The notes: generated from the sequence alone by a model not told the origin. A DNA stretch of 64,000 nt from Burkholderia sp. GAS332 (GCA_900142905.1 FSRV01000002.1:4030001-4094000); one strand, 5' to 3'. Shown: positions 27,435 to 36,890, numbered from the stretch's first letter. Made by a program: numbers and translations.

Positions 27435-29006
27435 TTAATCGCCCTGCTCGCCATCAACCGACACTACCCGGCCATCCCCATCCTCGAAGCGAAGATGGAC
27501 CTTCTCGCCACTAAACGATAGAAGATATTTGCGTTGTACGCCGAATGCCGGAACCCGCATGTCGACTACAAACCGCTGCCCGGTCAACCAGGTTCCTTTC
27601 GTGGCCGTGATGTAACCTGCGGCGGGGCCCGATTTCAACGGCAAACCCATGCTATATAGCCCCTCAAGTCCGATCGGCTCGTCGTACTTCACTGCAGAAG
27701 TGGCCGAATCATACGCATAGGTTTCGAATTCAACATGCGGACGAGGGGCAGTCAAAAATAGGCTGAGCGATCTTAGCTTTAGCGCGTTGTCAGGAAATTT
27801 GTAGGTCTTTCCAGAGATAGAAGAAGCAATCTCAGGCATTGGGCCAACGACCGTAGGTTCTTCGACCGAGGCATCCTTGATCGCATGGGTGAGCAACTCA
27901 GCAGCGTTTGGGTTTGGCGAGAGCGCCGAATCGGACTTGACCGCTGCGTAAATGCCTTCGATCAGCGCGAATTGCGAAACGTATTTGTGGGCAGTCACCA
28001 CCGCCACGACATCCAGATCCGGAAACACCGCTATGTTCTGGCCGTGCCAGCCATTCGCCATGAAGACGCGTCCGCCGGGAAATACCCAAAATAGGTTCGA
28101 GTAGCGTTGGTTGGGATCGTAGGACGCATGCATATTCACTGTCGGGTGACGTAAAACGTCCGCCCAACCGGGAGGCAACAGTTGCCTTCCCTCCCATTCG
28201 CCGTGGTGCAAATACAAATAGCCAATCTTCGCCATATCGCGCGGCAGCAAGGCCAGCGCCCATCCTCCGATCGTGAGACCTTGGGGATCGCGGCCCCAGC
28301 GCCAAGTGGTGATGCCTAACGGACCAAAAAGCTTTTCCTTCGCGTAATCTTCGGCAGTTTTGCCCGTAAGCTTGGTAATGATCGCGGAAAGCAAATGCGG
28401 ATTGCCGCTGTTGTAATAAAAAGACTCTCCCGGTGGGCGCGCCATGGGGCGATCGAGAATGAATTGAGTCCAATTGGAACTTCGTTCCAGATCGGCAACA
28501 GATTGTTCCTTGCCGCCCTCAAATCCCTCATCCCAATCAAACCCGGAGGTCATATCCAAGAGGTTTTGGACTGTTATGGTTTTCTTTCTATCGTCGACAT
28601 TCGCGATGTGGCGATCGGTGAAAAAATCCAGCGCGGGGTGATCGAGACGGTCGAGCTGGCGGTCCTTGTAGATCATTCCAACCAGAGTGCCGACAATTGC
28701 TTTGGTGCACGAGTGAATATCGTGCGGAGTGTCCGCCGTGTAGGGCGCGTAAGTGGCCTCTGTCACAATTCGCCCGTGACGCACGACGAGCAGACTGTCA
28801 AAGCTATGGCTTTCCCCGAAGTCGACCAGCGTGGCGAGTTCCGATGAATCCATGCCCTGTTCTTCTGGCGTGGAGGTCAGCCATTCTTTGGTCGGCCAAA
28901 CAGGTTGAGCGGCGTCCAGTGCCTGCGCAGTTCCATTGCCGAGCGAAGTCATCAGAGCCCATAGGCTCAACATAAGACTTAAATGGAAAAGCTTTTTAGC
29001 CTGCAT
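27435..29006 (-). CDS. Secreted serine hydrolase, beta-lactamase class C/6-aminohexanoate-dimer hydrolase family
   Basis: A 523-residue exported hydrolase. The start MQAKKLF begins a clear signal peptide ending near GTAQA. The catalytic Ser-x-x-Lys is SCTK (near residue 125), the second motif is YYNSGN (YxN), and WHGQN stands for the KTG-like strand. A 170-residue C-terminal extension of beta character follows. It likely hydrolyses an amide or ester in the periplasm; true beta-lactamase activity is unlikely without KTG. GGAG precedes the chosen ATG by nine bases. It is isolated, with no evident operon partner. Confidence 0.83.
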   Translation of the reverse strand: MQAKKLFHLSLMLSLWALMTSLGNGTAQALDAAQPVWPTKEWLTSTPEEQGMDSSELATLVDFGESHSFDSLLVVRHGRIVTEATYAPYTADTPHDIHSCTKAIVGTLVGMIYKDRQLDRLDHPALDFFTDRHIANVDDRKKTITVQNLLDMTSGFDWDEGFEGGKEQSVADLERSSNWTQFILDRPMARPPGESFYYNSGNPHLLSAIITKLTGKTAEDYAKEKLFGPLGITTWRWGRDPQGLTIGGWALALLPRDMAKIGYLYLHHGEWEGRQLLPPGWADVLRHPTVNMHASYDPNQRYSNLFWVFPGGRVFMANGWHGQNIAVFPDLDVVAVVTAHKYVSQFALIEGIYAAVKSDSALSPNPNAAELLTHAIKDASVEEPTVVGPMPEIASSISGKTYKFPDNALKLRSLSLFLTAPRPHVEFETYAYDSATSAVKYDEPIGLEGLYSMGLPLKSGPAAGYITATKGTWLTGQRFVVDMRVPAFGVQRKYLLSFSGEKVHLRFEDGDGRVVSVDGEQGD

Positions 29007-29464
29007 GAGCATCGACTCCACGGGATGAGTGACGGGATGCCTTCTAACGATAATGCGCAAGCACGATGCGACGTGTTCGTCTCATTGAAAACGCCTTCTC
29101 GTCTCCAACCACATCAACCTGACCGGAGACTACATCTGGTTTGCCAGGAGGCGCAGCGGCGCAGGGTCGGTTCCGGCCACTGAGGCCCGTCAAACCGGAT
29201 AGACCTAGGTCTTAACGCACGTAACAATCGTACGTTTCCTAAGAGTACCCCAACGACTGCCAGGAATGTCCGCTCCCGGAAATATCGAGGACTCTTGTGG
29301 GTCGACTACGGAAATTCGTCGTTGCCCCGGGAGCGGCCAGAAACCGTGGTTTGCGAGTGGCAGCATTCAGGTTGCCGAACTATTGATGGACGCTGTCTTA
29401 ATCCCATGATAAATACCGGTACGGGGCAGTACCGCGCTTCGCATATTCTTCAAAGGAGAAACTC
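29007..29464. other. Spacer with a copy of a short intergenic repeat
   Basis: About 460 bases without a gene. A 28-base unit at 29294-29321 recurs with three differences at 30867-30894, marking the beginning of the accessory zone with degenerate spacers. The last 50 bases should hold the promoter of the VOC gene. Confidence 0.4.
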
Positions 29465-29893
29465 ATGACCAAGATGATTTTTGTGAATTTGCCTGTCGCA
29501 AACCTCGCGGCATCGAGGCGTTTCTACGAGGCGCTGGGCTTCACGAACAACGCGCTATTTAGCGACGACACGTCTGCCTGCATGGTGTGGAGCGAGTCGA
29601 TAAACGTCATGCTGCTGACCCATGCCAAGTGGCGCACGTTCACGGCGCGTCCCATTCCGCCCAGCACCTCAAGCGAGGTGATGCTCGCTGTTTCCTGCGA
29701 CAGTCGCGAGGCGGTCGACGCGATGAATACCGCCGCCGCGGCTAACGGCGGGACAGCCGATATCAACCCGATGCAAGACCTTGGCTTTATGTACAACCGA
29801 AACGTGGCCGATCCCGACGGCCACATCTGGGAAGCGATCTGGATGAATCCGGCGGCCATGGGCGCCGGTGAGCACCAAGCGACGGGAGCCTGA
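29465..29893 (+). CDS. VOC-superfamily protein (glyoxalase/bleomycin-resistance fold)
   Basis: A 142-residue single-module vicinal-oxygen-chelate protein. KMIFVNLPVANLAASRRFYEALGF is the classical first beta-alpha unit, and MYNRNVADPDGHIWEAIWM the closing strand with the metal-binding Glu near the end. These proteins act as isomerases, dioxygenases or antibiotic-sequestering proteins; the subgroup with DPDGHxWE is common and uncharacterised. AAAGGAGA precedes the ATG. It stands alone in an accessory region. Confidence 0.88.
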   Translation: MTKMIFVNLPVANLAASRRFYEALGFTNNALFSDDTSACMVWSESINVMLLTHAKWRTFTARPIPPSTSSEVMLAVSCDSREAVDAMNTAAAANGGTADINPMQDLGFMYNRNVADPDGHIWEAIWMNPAAMGAGEHQATGA

Positions 29894-30131
29894 CCGGCGC
29901 CTTGTCTTTGAAGGCGGTCGTTCTTTCGCCACTGCGAGTCAGAAGCCCTAACTGATTTACAGTACAACGCAGGGATACTCGAGAGATGAACGGTCGCTTT
30001 CAGGTAGCCCGAACGGCCGAAAGGGGGCTGGTTCTAGCTGCCGAGTTAACCGGCAGTCGTCGAAGTTAGGGCGCAAAACTGTCGCCCTATATCAAAGTTA
30101 GGTCGGCAGCGGAACATGCGAGAGGTGAATC

Positions 30132-30770
30132 ATGAGTAAAGTGTTCGTCAACATTGGACTTAGCCTCGATGGCTACATGGCACCGGAAGGCATGACCATG
30201 GAGAATTGGGACAAGCCTGAGTACAAGAACTGGGGCGCCAAGTGGGGTGCGCTGATGGCCTGGATCTTCAATCAACAGTACTTCCGCGAGAACCTCAAGC
30301 TCGGACCAGGGGGAGAGACCGGCCCGGTTAATGACCTGCTTCGCAGCACCACGAAGCGCATCGGTGCCAACATTATGGGCAAGCGAATGTTCGAGCAAGG
30401 CGAGCGCGCCTGGCCAGAGGAGGCTCCGTTTCACACACCGGTATACGTTCTTACCCATGAGAAACGAGAACCCTGGGTGCGTCCGGGAGGGACGACCTTC
30501 TCCTTCATCAATGACGGGCCGGAGCGTGCCCTTGAGTTGGCTCGCGAATCCGCAGGCAGTCGCGATGTTCGTATCGCGGGTGGAGCCGATGTGATCCAGC
30601 AGTACCTGAGCATGGGTGTCGTTGACGAACTGGAAATCGCCTTGTCACCCGTGTTGTTCGGCGGTGGGCGGCGTCTCTTCGAGAACCTGCGCGAGCCCGG
30701 GCCGCAGTTTCGCATTGACAAGGTTCTTGATGGTCCGGCTGCCACACACTTACGCTATGTGCGTCAGTGA
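30132..30770 (+). CDS. Dihydrofolate reductase-family protein (RibD C-terminal fold), integron cassette gene
   Basis: A 212-residue protein of the RibD-C/DHFR-like family. KVFVNIGLSLDGYMA is the conserved first strand, ANIMGKRMFEQGERAW the nucleotide-binding helix region, and DVRIAGGADVIQQYLSMGVVDELEIALSPVLFGGGRRLFE the family core. It probably reduces a small molecule with NADPH; it is not a canonical trimethoprim-target DHFR. An attC recombination site starts five bases after its stop, and GTTAGGT, matching the core GTTRRRY, lies 29 bases before its ATG, so the gene has the compact form of an integron cassette. Confidence 0.87.
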   Translation: MSKVFVNIGLSLDGYMAPEGMTMENWDKPEYKNWGAKWGALMAWIFNQQYFRENLKLGPGGETGPVNDLLRSTTKRIGANIMGKRMFEQGERAWPEEAPFHTPVYVLTHEKREPWVRPGGTTFSFINDGPERALELARESAGSRDVRIAGGADVIQQYLSMGVVDELEIALSPVLFGGGRRLFENLREPGPQFRIDKVLDGPAATHLRYVRQ

Positions 30771-30775
30771 GGGCG

Positions 30776-30839
30776 GCCTAACAATCGGTTGCAGCGGACG
30801 GTCCGTTGCGCGGCCCGCCGCTGAACCGGAAGGTTGAAT
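30776..30839 (+). repeat. attC recombination site (integron cassette, 64 bp)
   Basis: The site begins with GCCTAAC (matches R'' RYYYAAC) and ends with GTTGAAT (matches R' GTTRRRY). Between them CGGTT-g-CAGCGG-a-CGG (30786-30801) pairs with CCGCCGCTGAACCG (30815-30828), leaving exactly two unpaired bases, G30791 and A30798, seven apart, the extrahelical bases that direct integrase to the bottom strand. A second short stem CCG/CGG closes the tip. It directly follows the DHFR-family gene. No integrase gene and no second convincing attC were found in the window, so it is a lone site. Confidence 0.82.
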
Positions 30840-30866
30840 GTCTGCTTCCCAATTGTTGAATTGATC

Positions 30867-30895
30867 GTTGTGGGTCGGCTACGGAAGTTCGGCCG
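30867..30895. repeat. Short intergenic repeat, second copy
   Basis: This 29-base stretch matches 29294-29321 except for a few transitions (the shared core is TGGGTCG-N-CTACGGAA). Both lie in degenerate spacers between accessory genes. No transposase or terminal structure was seen. Confidence 0.4.
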
Positions 30896-31033
30896 TCGTC
30901 CGAAGCCCTCAGCCGTTGGGCCGACATCGTACTTGCGGGTTCGGCCAAAAAGCGACGTCCGCGCTTGTAAGTAGAATCGTCGACACTCGGCTCTATGGAT
31001 TTGATGGCCGTTCGCATTTTGCGAGACACAGCA

Positions 31034-31765
31034 ATGAAGGTAACGATCGCGTACATCGAAGAACCCCCGTTTGGTTGGACGGAAGCGGATCGTGCCGCTA
31101 CCGGTGCTGACATCGATCTGGCCGATGCAGTTCTTCGGGCGATTGGTGTCACCCGGATTGAGCATCGCCTGACAACGTTCAGTGAACTGCTGCCCGGCGT
31201 CGAAGCCGGCCGCTGGGACATGAACGTTCCGCTCTTCGTTACGCCTGAACGTGCCAATCGGGTCGCGTTCAGCGTGCCCGTATGGGCAATCGGAGACGGC
31301 TTCCTGGTTCGGGCTGGAAATCCGAAAGCGCTCAACAGCTATGCGTCACTCGCCGAATGCCACGATGCGCGCCTTGGGATCATTGCCGGTCAGGTGCAAC
31401 ACGACTCGGCGAGAGCGTCAGGCGTAAGCGAGGATCAGATAGCCGTCTTCGAGTACCAGGCCGACGCTATCGAAGCGGTTCGCTCGGGAGCGATCGATGC
31501 GTATGCGAGCACTGCCTTGGGAAATCGCGTGCTTGCGGATCGTATCGGCAACGCGATGCTTGAGGCGGTCGAGCACGAGCCCGGAACGAATGGCACGCAG
31601 CAAAATCTCCCGCTCGGGGCATTCTCGTTTAACAGAAGAAACAGCGATCTGCTCAATGCGGTAAACGGGCAACTTCGTTTATATCTGGGCTCACCAAACC
31701 ATCGCACTCGCATGGCGAGATTCGGCCTCACACACAAAGAGATCGATCCCGCTCTCGTCCGTTGA
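31034..31765 (+). CDS. SBP_bac_3-type amino-acid-binding fold protein without signal peptide
   Basis: A 243-residue protein with the periplasmic binding protein type 2 fold: MKVTIAYIEEPPFGWTEAD, then GADIDLADAVLRAIGV and the hinge strand RLGIIAGQVQHDSARASG. Unlike transport-associated relatives it begins directly with the first strand and has no signal peptide, at least from the ATG at 31034; an upstream in-frame ATG at 30995 adds no signal either. It may act in the cytoplasm or have lost export. No ABC permease or ATPase is nearby. Confidence 0.75.
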   Translation: MKVTIAYIEEPPFGWTEADRAATGADIDLADAVLRAIGVTRIEHRLTTFSELLPGVEAGRWDMNVPLFVTPERANRVAFSVPVWAIGDGFLVRAGNPKALNSYASLAECHDARLGIIAGQVQHDSARASGVSEDQIAVFEYQADAIEAVRSGAIDAYASTALGNRVLADRIGNAMLEAVEHEPGTNGTQQNLPLGAFSFNRRNSDLLNAVNGQLRLYLGSPNHRTRMARFGLTHKEIDPALVR

Positions 31766-32338
31766 ATGACACGAGTGATCTTTGCGTGCGACTTATACCG
31801 GGCCGATTCCAACTTCTGGGCTCACTCGGGTTTGATGGCACCACACCGGCTACCACGGCTCGGCCCTCTTAGCACCCGGCGGTATTGCTCAAGATCTATA
31901 CAAGCGACTGACGAGAACTGTTCATCTCTTCAGTTCTAGCCATGCTTCGCGTGCAACGGGCCTGCGGGGCATGGCAAAACCCTACGTGATCGACCTCGAC
32001 GGCAACCTGATCGGGTTCCGCCGTCGAAATCCCTTGAAGCGACGTTCAATGACCGATTCGAATGGCCGTTATGGAAGATTGCGAGTGTCACCTTTGGGTG
32101 TTCAAGTGGGCAATCAGCCATATTTGCCCCTGAAGTTCAAAGCAAGCCGCGCGATCTCCGTAAGGCATTGCCGTGGATCGTAAGTCGAAGACGAACGTCT
32201 GCTAACGAGAAATTCAGCCGTCGGCAACGGGTCGAACTGGGCCGCATGCCTTCAAACGGCATGTGCAGTTTCCGATGTTCGCCTGTCCTGTTTAACCACG
32301 ACATGGCGATGCGTCGCGGTGCAACTGCGCCGTTGTAC
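31766..32338. other. Long spacer with a possible VOC-gene relic
   Basis: About 570 bases. On the plus strand near 31971-32020 the reading MAKPYVIDLDGNLIGF resembles the last strand of VOC proteins (DPDGNLIGF) with nothing recognisable before it, so it may be a tail fragment of a lost gene. At 32223-32243 a 21-base string is identical to 44791-44811. A GCATGCC/GGCATGTGC hairpin follows near 32245. No intact gene. Confidence 0.35.
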
Positions 32339-32800
32339 TCAGCGCAATCGGAGCGGTGAAGGCATAACGCTCGACCAGTCAGGCAAGGCATCAAGATCCG
32401 GCCGCATCGTGACGCTTTCCTGTTCGTTGGGATCGGTTCGGGCGATTACCGCGACGCAAGGCTCATCCGCGCTCGCGTTGTACGGAACATGCGGCATCCC
32501 TGCGGGGATGTAGAAGAAATCTCCGGCCCGAACCACCGCATGGCGCTCCAATCGTTCGCCATACCAGCACCCCGAGATGCCGCTCAGCTGATAGATGGCC
32601 GTCTCATGCTCCGCATGGAGATGCGCTTTGGCCCGGGCAGCCGGCGGAATTGTTGCTAGCTGAAGATGCACATGCTTTGATCCCACACTTTCAGCTGAGA
32701 TACCTACCGCATAGGTCAGCCCTTGCTTCCCCTCGAACTGTGGGCCAGCTTGCACCAGTTGACAGGTGGGAGTGCCAGGTTTGTGTGCGCTGATGTTCAT
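32339..32800 (-). CDS. Single-domain cupin protein
   Basis: A 153-residue cupin. KAHLHAEHETAIYQLSGISGCWYG gives the first motif (HxH, then Glu) and AGDFFYIPAGMPHVPYNAS the second (Gly, Pro, His), so a metal site is plausible. Such proteins range from isomerases to sensors. The start MNISAHK is chosen because CTGGAGAAGCG precedes it. It is unlinked to other genes. Confidence 0.8.
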   Translation of the reverse strand: MNISAHKPGTPTCQLVQAGPQFEGKQGLTYAVGISAESVGSKHVHLQLATIPPAARAKAHLHAEHETAIYQLSGISGCWYGERLERHAVVRAGDFFYIPAGMPHVPYNASADEPCVAVIARTDPNEQESVTMRPDLDALPDWSSVMPSPLRLR

Positions 32801-33104
32801 CGCTTCTCCAGACAATGAGCGCCGATTTCGGCGAAATGGCGTGCATACGACCGCAGAATACACCCGCCCACTGTTTGAAAACGGTCATTCTTGATCGGCG
32901 GATGTTGGCCTTTTTCAAGTCGTGTTCGGGACTTCAAGGGCACTATCACCGTCAAGCTGAAAATGATGGGGTCGGATTCTGTAATGCAAGAGATGCAGTG
33001 AAAGATGTAGTGAATATTTAGCAGCTCAGCTTTCCAACAGCGGCCGTTGGCATTGAGTCGGGCCGATGGCATGAGAAGGAGGGTCGCCTTGCGTTGTCGA
33101 GTTT
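32801..33104. other. Spacer, no feature recognised
   Basis: About 300 bases between the cupin gene start and the end of the GNAT gene. No open frame has coding character; the cupin promoter should be near 32810-32880. Confidence 0.4.
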
Positions 33105-33584
33105 TCAGTGACCCCCGCAGTCGCTCGCCGTTCGGGGTAGCTTAAGGACATAGCGTTGACGCGGTTGGCCACCGACATCCACCAGCGGTCCCGGCAGGAA
33201 ACCAAGCCGTTGATAGAGACGCCGTGCCGCACGCCCTGCGATGTTCTCATCGCGAAAGGTATCCACCGAGATGTAATCTGCGTTTGCCAGTCGGTCAATC
33301 GCCTCTTCGACCAGGCACCGACCTATCCCGATGCCGCGCGAAGAGGAACGGACCGCGAGCCACCTGATCCATCCATGCGGCGCAGTACCGCCAAGAAGGA
33401 TGCCACCAAGCACGCGGGGACAGTCGTCCGGACCGTCGGAGCGGACGCAAAACGCGGCCCTCTCTCCTATCTTCTGGAGAAGCGTGACTTTGAAATCCGG
33501 CATCGGCCCGAAGAGCGGTTCAACTTCACGCACGATTTCGAGCCATGAAGAAATATCTTCTTGCGTCGCGTGTTTCACATTCAC
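33105..33584 (-). CDS. GNAT family N-acetyltransferase
   Basis: A 159-residue acetyltransferase. The acetyl-CoA loop is in LAVRSSSRGIGIGRCLVEEAI (R-x-x-G-x-G), followed by the GRAARRLYQRLGFLPG helix-strand that closes the fold. The substrate is unknown; small cassette-like GNATs often modify drugs or amino compounds. Part of this locus (33186-33239 and 33594-33636) recurs in deleted form at 59459-59555, which shows that this gene has existed in more than one copy here. Confidence 0.85.
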   Translation of the reverse strand: MNVKHATQEDISSWLEIVREVEPLFGPMPDFKVTLLQKIGERAAFCVRSDGPDDCPRVLGGILLGGTAPHGWIRWLAVRSSSRGIGIGRCLVEEAIDRLANADYISVDTFRDENIAGRAARRLYQRLGFLPGPLVDVGGQPRQRYVLKLPRTASDCGGH

Positions 33585-33712
33585 GGGTCCGCCCTGTCTA
33601 CAATATCCAATGCGAAAGCCATTATGGACTTGTCGCTACGAGGGTGCTTGACGATGGATGGTGAAGCGTCTCCATGCTCATGCGAACTGCAATTCGATAG
33701 GAAATTCCGGGT

Positions 33713-34330
33713 GTGATAAAAGCAATATTTTTTGATTACGATGGCGTACTGACGACCGATAAGACCGGCTCTCTCACAACGAACCGATACTTGAGCCAGA
33801 TGGCCGCGGTCGAGTACGAAGCAGTTCGAAAGGCCTTTTCTAAATACAATCAGGAATTGCTTGTCGGGAAGATCACGCATAGGGAGATTTGGGACGCTGT
33901 CTGTGAGGCCATGCATTGCAAGATCGATTTTTCGTTGCTCGAACAGGCGTTCCTGAGCACTCCAGCAAACGGTGCCATGCTTGCACTTGCGCGTAGATTG
34001 AAGCCGCAATACGCTCTCGGAATCATCACGGATAACAAAAAAGATAGAATCGATTGCGTGAGGACGTCTCAAGGTCTCGATGCGTTGTTCAATCCGATAG
34101 TTGTGTCTGCCGAGTTCGGATCAGGCAAGGATGGCCCAGCGGTGTTTGAGTACGCCTTGCGTTGTCTGGATATACGACCGGAAGAGAGTCTCTTCATCGA
34201 TAACAATCCGGAAAATCTGATCGCACCGAAGGCGCTCGGTATGGGCGTCATTCTTCACGACGACGAGGAGAACGATGTGGGCAAGTTGGTTACGGTGCTC
34301 ACCGAGGAATTTCTCATCCGGCTAGAATAG
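33713..34330 (+). CDS. HAD-superfamily hydrolase (phosphatase-like)
   Basis: A 205-residue HAD protein. Motif I FFDYDGVLTTD, motif II TDNKKDR, the Lys in GSGKDGPAVFEYAL and motif IV LFIDNNPENL are all present, with an alpha-helical cap of the C1 type between residues 18 and 90. It likely dephosphorylates a small phosphate ester. The start is a GTG at 33713. The upstream 70 bases contain the sequence shared with the 59.5 kb repeat copy. Confidence 0.85.
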   Translation: MIKAIFFDYDGVLTTDKTGSLTTNRYLSQMAAVEYEAVRKAFSKYNQELLVGKITHREIWDAVCEAMHCKIDFSLLEQAFLSTPANGAMLALARRLKPQYALGIITDNKKDRIDCVRTSQGLDALFNPIVVSAEFGSGKDGPAVFEYALRCLDIRPEESLFIDNNPENLIAPKALGMGVILHDDEENDVGKLVTVLTEEFLIRLE

Positions 34331-34426
34331 TCTCCGGCGCGAGCAGCGTGCCGGAAATTCCAATCTACGAGTGCCGCTGGCGATTCCAGGCTTTGTGCGC
34401 ACCTCCCACGCCGCGTAAACAACACA

Positions 34427-34963
34427 ATGAAAATTCTAAGCGCCCCTCCGTCCGGCTATCCTGGTCTCTCGCTTCGTCAGCTCGAACGCGGTGATATGCC
34501 TTCGTGGTACGCCTATCTATCGAATTACGACGTTGTTCGACACACCAGCTGGAACCTACAGTCAGAAAACGACCTTCTGCCGATGTTTGACGCGCTTGAT
34601 TCTGACTTGCCGACCTCAATCAGGCGGCTGGCGATCATCAGTGATGTTTCTGGCGAACTGATCGGCACGATAGGGTTTCACACCGTCTCCGATGTCAACC
34701 GTACTGCGGAAATCGCTTACGACCTCGCGCCCGACTATTGGGGAAAAGGAATTGCGAGCGCGGTGTGTTCAGCCGTAACGCAATGGTCGTTCTCGGCATT
34801 CGGATTCGTCCGAGTTCAAGGAACGGTCCTTGAGACGAACGTGAGTTCAGCACGCGTACTGCAGAAATGCCGGTATCGACACGAGGGGCTGCTTCGCTCG
34901 TTTCGCATGATCCGTGGCATACCGGGAAATTTCCAACTGTATGCGCGTCTGAACGACGACTAG
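34427..34963 (+). CDS. RimJ/RimL-type GNAT acetyltransferase
   Basis: A 178-residue acetyltransferase. The pattern LSLRQLERGDMPSWYAYLS at the start, IGTIGFHTVSDVNRTAEIAYDLAPDYWGKGIASAV (acetyl-CoA loop) and VLETNVSSARVLQKCRYRHEGLLRSF near the end match the RimJ/RimL group, which acetylates protein N-termini or small amines. Stand-alone gene 96 bases behind the HAD gene; the actual substrate is unknown. Confidence 0.87.
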   Translation: MKILSAPPSGYPGLSLRQLERGDMPSWYAYLSNYDVVRHTSWNLQSENDLLPMFDALDSDLPTSIRRLAIISDVSGELIGTIGFHTVSDVNRTAEIAYDLAPDYWGKGIASAVCSAVTQWSFSAFGFVRVQGTVLETNVSSARVLQKCRYRHEGLLRSFRMIRGIPGNFQLYARLNDD

Positions 34964-35164
34964 TCGACGGGAGCGACAGAGGCCAAAACATCCTTTTACC
35001 GGCCATCCGTGCTTGTCTTGCCTCCAACAACCGAAAGCACGTTTCACATTGTGGAATTCAGTTCGAATTTCCGCCGCATCATTTTCCCGCGTCTTGAAAA
35101 CATGTTTCACATCGCAATAACTATTGCGTATCTCATTGAAAAATAAGAATAAATTAAGTCATGT

Positions 35165-35178
35165 GTCTTATATAAGAC
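35165..35178. promoter_or_regulatory. Perfect 14-bp palindrome in the isocitrate lyase promoter region
   Basis: GTCTTATATAAGAC is its own reverse complement and lies 112 bases upstream of the isocitrate lyase ATG, in the AT-richest part of a 330-base spacer (34964-35290). TTGAAA occurs about 30 bases before it, so the palindrome could overlap a -10 element and act as operator for a dimeric regulator. Which regulator binds is not known from the window. Confidence 0.5.
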
Positions 35179-35290
35179 CTTGGTGCGGCGCGTCAAAACG
35201 GTCCTACAATTTAGTCATGCGGTTCGCTTCGACATACGTAGCGGCACACCCCACTATTTTTCAAATGCGCTTTGCTCTTAGGAGATACAC

Positions 35291-36871
35291 ATGACTCAAT
35301 ATCAAGACGACATCAAGGCAGTGGCTGGTTTGAAGGAGAAACAAGGCAGCGCGTGGAATGCCATCAATCCCGAGTCTGCTGCACGCATGCGTGCGCAGAA
35401 CAAGTTCAAAACGGGCTTGGACATCGCCAAGTACACCGCCAAGATCATGCGCGCCGACATGGCCGCCTACGATGCCGACTCGTCCAAGTACACCCAGTCG
35501 CTGGGCTGCTGGCACGGTTTCATCGGCCAGCAGAAAATGATCTCAATCAAGAAGCACTTCAACAACACCGACCGCCGCTACCTTTACCTCTCCGGCTGGA
35601 TGGTGGCTGCGCTGCGCTCCGAGTTCGGTCCGCTGCCGGACCAGTCGATGCACGAAAAAACCTCCGTTAGCTCGCTGATCCGCGAGCTGTACACCTTCCT
35701 GCGCCAGGCCGACGCCCGTGAACTGGGCGGCCTGTTCCGTCAGCTGGACGCGGCTGAAGGCCCTGCCAAGGCCGCCATCCAGGAAAAAATCGACAACCAC
35801 GTCACCCACGTCGTGCCTATCATCGCCGACATCGACGCGGGTTTCGGCAACGCCGAAGCCACCTACCTGCTGGCCAAGCAGTTTATCGAAGCGGGCGCGT
35901 GCTGCATTCAGATCGAAAACCAGGTGTCCGACGAGAAGCAGTGCGGCCACCAGGATGGCAAAGTCACCGTGCCGCACGAGGACTTCCTCGCCAAGATCCG
36001 CGCCATCCGCTACGCCTTCCTGGAACTGGGCGTGGACGACGGCATCATCGTGGCCCGTACCGACTCGCTGGGCGCCGGCCTGACCAAGCAGATCGCCGTG
36101 ACCAACACACCCGGCGACTTGGGCGACCAATACAATTCCTACCTCGATTGCGACGAAATATCGGCCGACGCACTGGGCAATGGTGACGTCATCATCAAGC
36201 GCGACGGCAAGCTGCTGCGTCCCAAGCGCCTGCCTAGCAACCTGTTCCAGTTCCGCGCCGGCACGGGCGAAGCGCGCTGCGTGCTGGATTGCGTCACCGC
36301 CCTGCAAAACGGCGCTGACCTGCTGTGGATCGAAACCGAAAAACCGCATATCGCCCAGATCGGCGGCATGGTCAGCGAGATTCGCAAAGTCATCCCGAAC
36401 GCCAAGCTGGTGTACAACAACAGCCCGTCGTTCAACTGGACCCTGAACTTCCGTCAGCAGGTGTATGACGCGATGAAGGCCGCAGGCAAGGATGTGTCGG
36501 CATACGACCGCGCCCAGTTGATGAGCGTGGAATACGATCAGACCGAACTGGCGATCGCCGCCGACGAAAAGATCCGCACCTTCCAGGCCGACGCGGCGCG
36601 CGAAGCCGGTATCTTCCATCACCTGATTACGCTGCCGACGTACCACACCGCCGCACTGTCGACCGACAATCTGGCCCGCGAATACTTCGGCGACCAGGGC
36701 ATGCTGGGTTATGTGGCTGGCGTGCAGCGTAAGGAAATCCGTCAGGGCATCGCCTGCGTCAAGCACCAGAACATGTCCGGCTCGGACATCGGCGACGACC
36801 ACAAGGAGTATTTCAGCGGCGAAGCAGCCCTGAAAGCGGCGGGTAAAGACAACACCATGAACCAGTTCTGA
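35291..36871 (+). CDS. aceA: Isocitrate lyase, long type
   Basis: A 526-residue isocitrate lyase, which splits isocitrate to glyoxylate and succinate in the glyoxylate shunt. The catalytic loop reads EKQCGHQDGK with the active Cys; SLGCWHGFIGQQKM, IADIDAGFGNAEATYLLAKQFIEAGA and VYNNSPSFNWTLNF are standard. At 526 residues it belongs with the long enzymes such as that of Pseudomonas aeruginosa rather than the roughly 435-residue form usual in Burkholderia. An AGGAGA site and a strong terminator bound it as a single-gene unit. Codon choice looks smoother than in its neighbours, suggesting a different origin (inference). Confidence 0.95.
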   Translation: MTQYQDDIKAVAGLKEKQGSAWNAINPESAARMRAQNKFKTGLDIAKYTAKIMRADMAAYDADSSKYTQSLGCWHGFIGQQKMISIKKHFNNTDRRYLYLSGWMVAALRSEFGPLPDQSMHEKTSVSSLIRELYTFLRQADARELGGLFRQLDAAEGPAKAAIQEKIDNHVTHVVPIIADIDAGFGNAEATYLLAKQFIEAGACCIQIENQVSDEKQCGHQDGKVTVPHEDFLAKIRAIRYAFLELGVDDGIIVARTDSLGAGLTKQIAVTNTPGDLGDQYNSYLDCDEISADALGNGDVIIKRDGKLLRPKRLPSNLFQFRAGTGEARCVLDCVTALQNGADLLWIETEKPHIAQIGGMVSEIRKVIPNAKLVYNNSPSFNWTLNFRQQVYDAMKAAGKDVSAYDRAQLMSVEYDQTELAIAADEKIRTFQADAAREAGIFHHLITLPTYHTAALSTDNLAREYFGDQGMLGYVAGVQRKEIRQGIACVKHQNMSGSDIGDDHKEYFSGEAALKAAGKDNTMNQF

Positions 36872-36890
36872 TACCAGCCATAGCCCAAGC

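Noticed and set aside
29946..30103. Possible second attC before the DHFR-family gene (CCCTAAC ... GTTAGGT)
   Set aside because: The core ends are nearly right, but the 157 bases between do not fold into a paired L''/L' stem with extrahelical bases; only the local TAGGGCG/CGCCCTA hairpin is seen.
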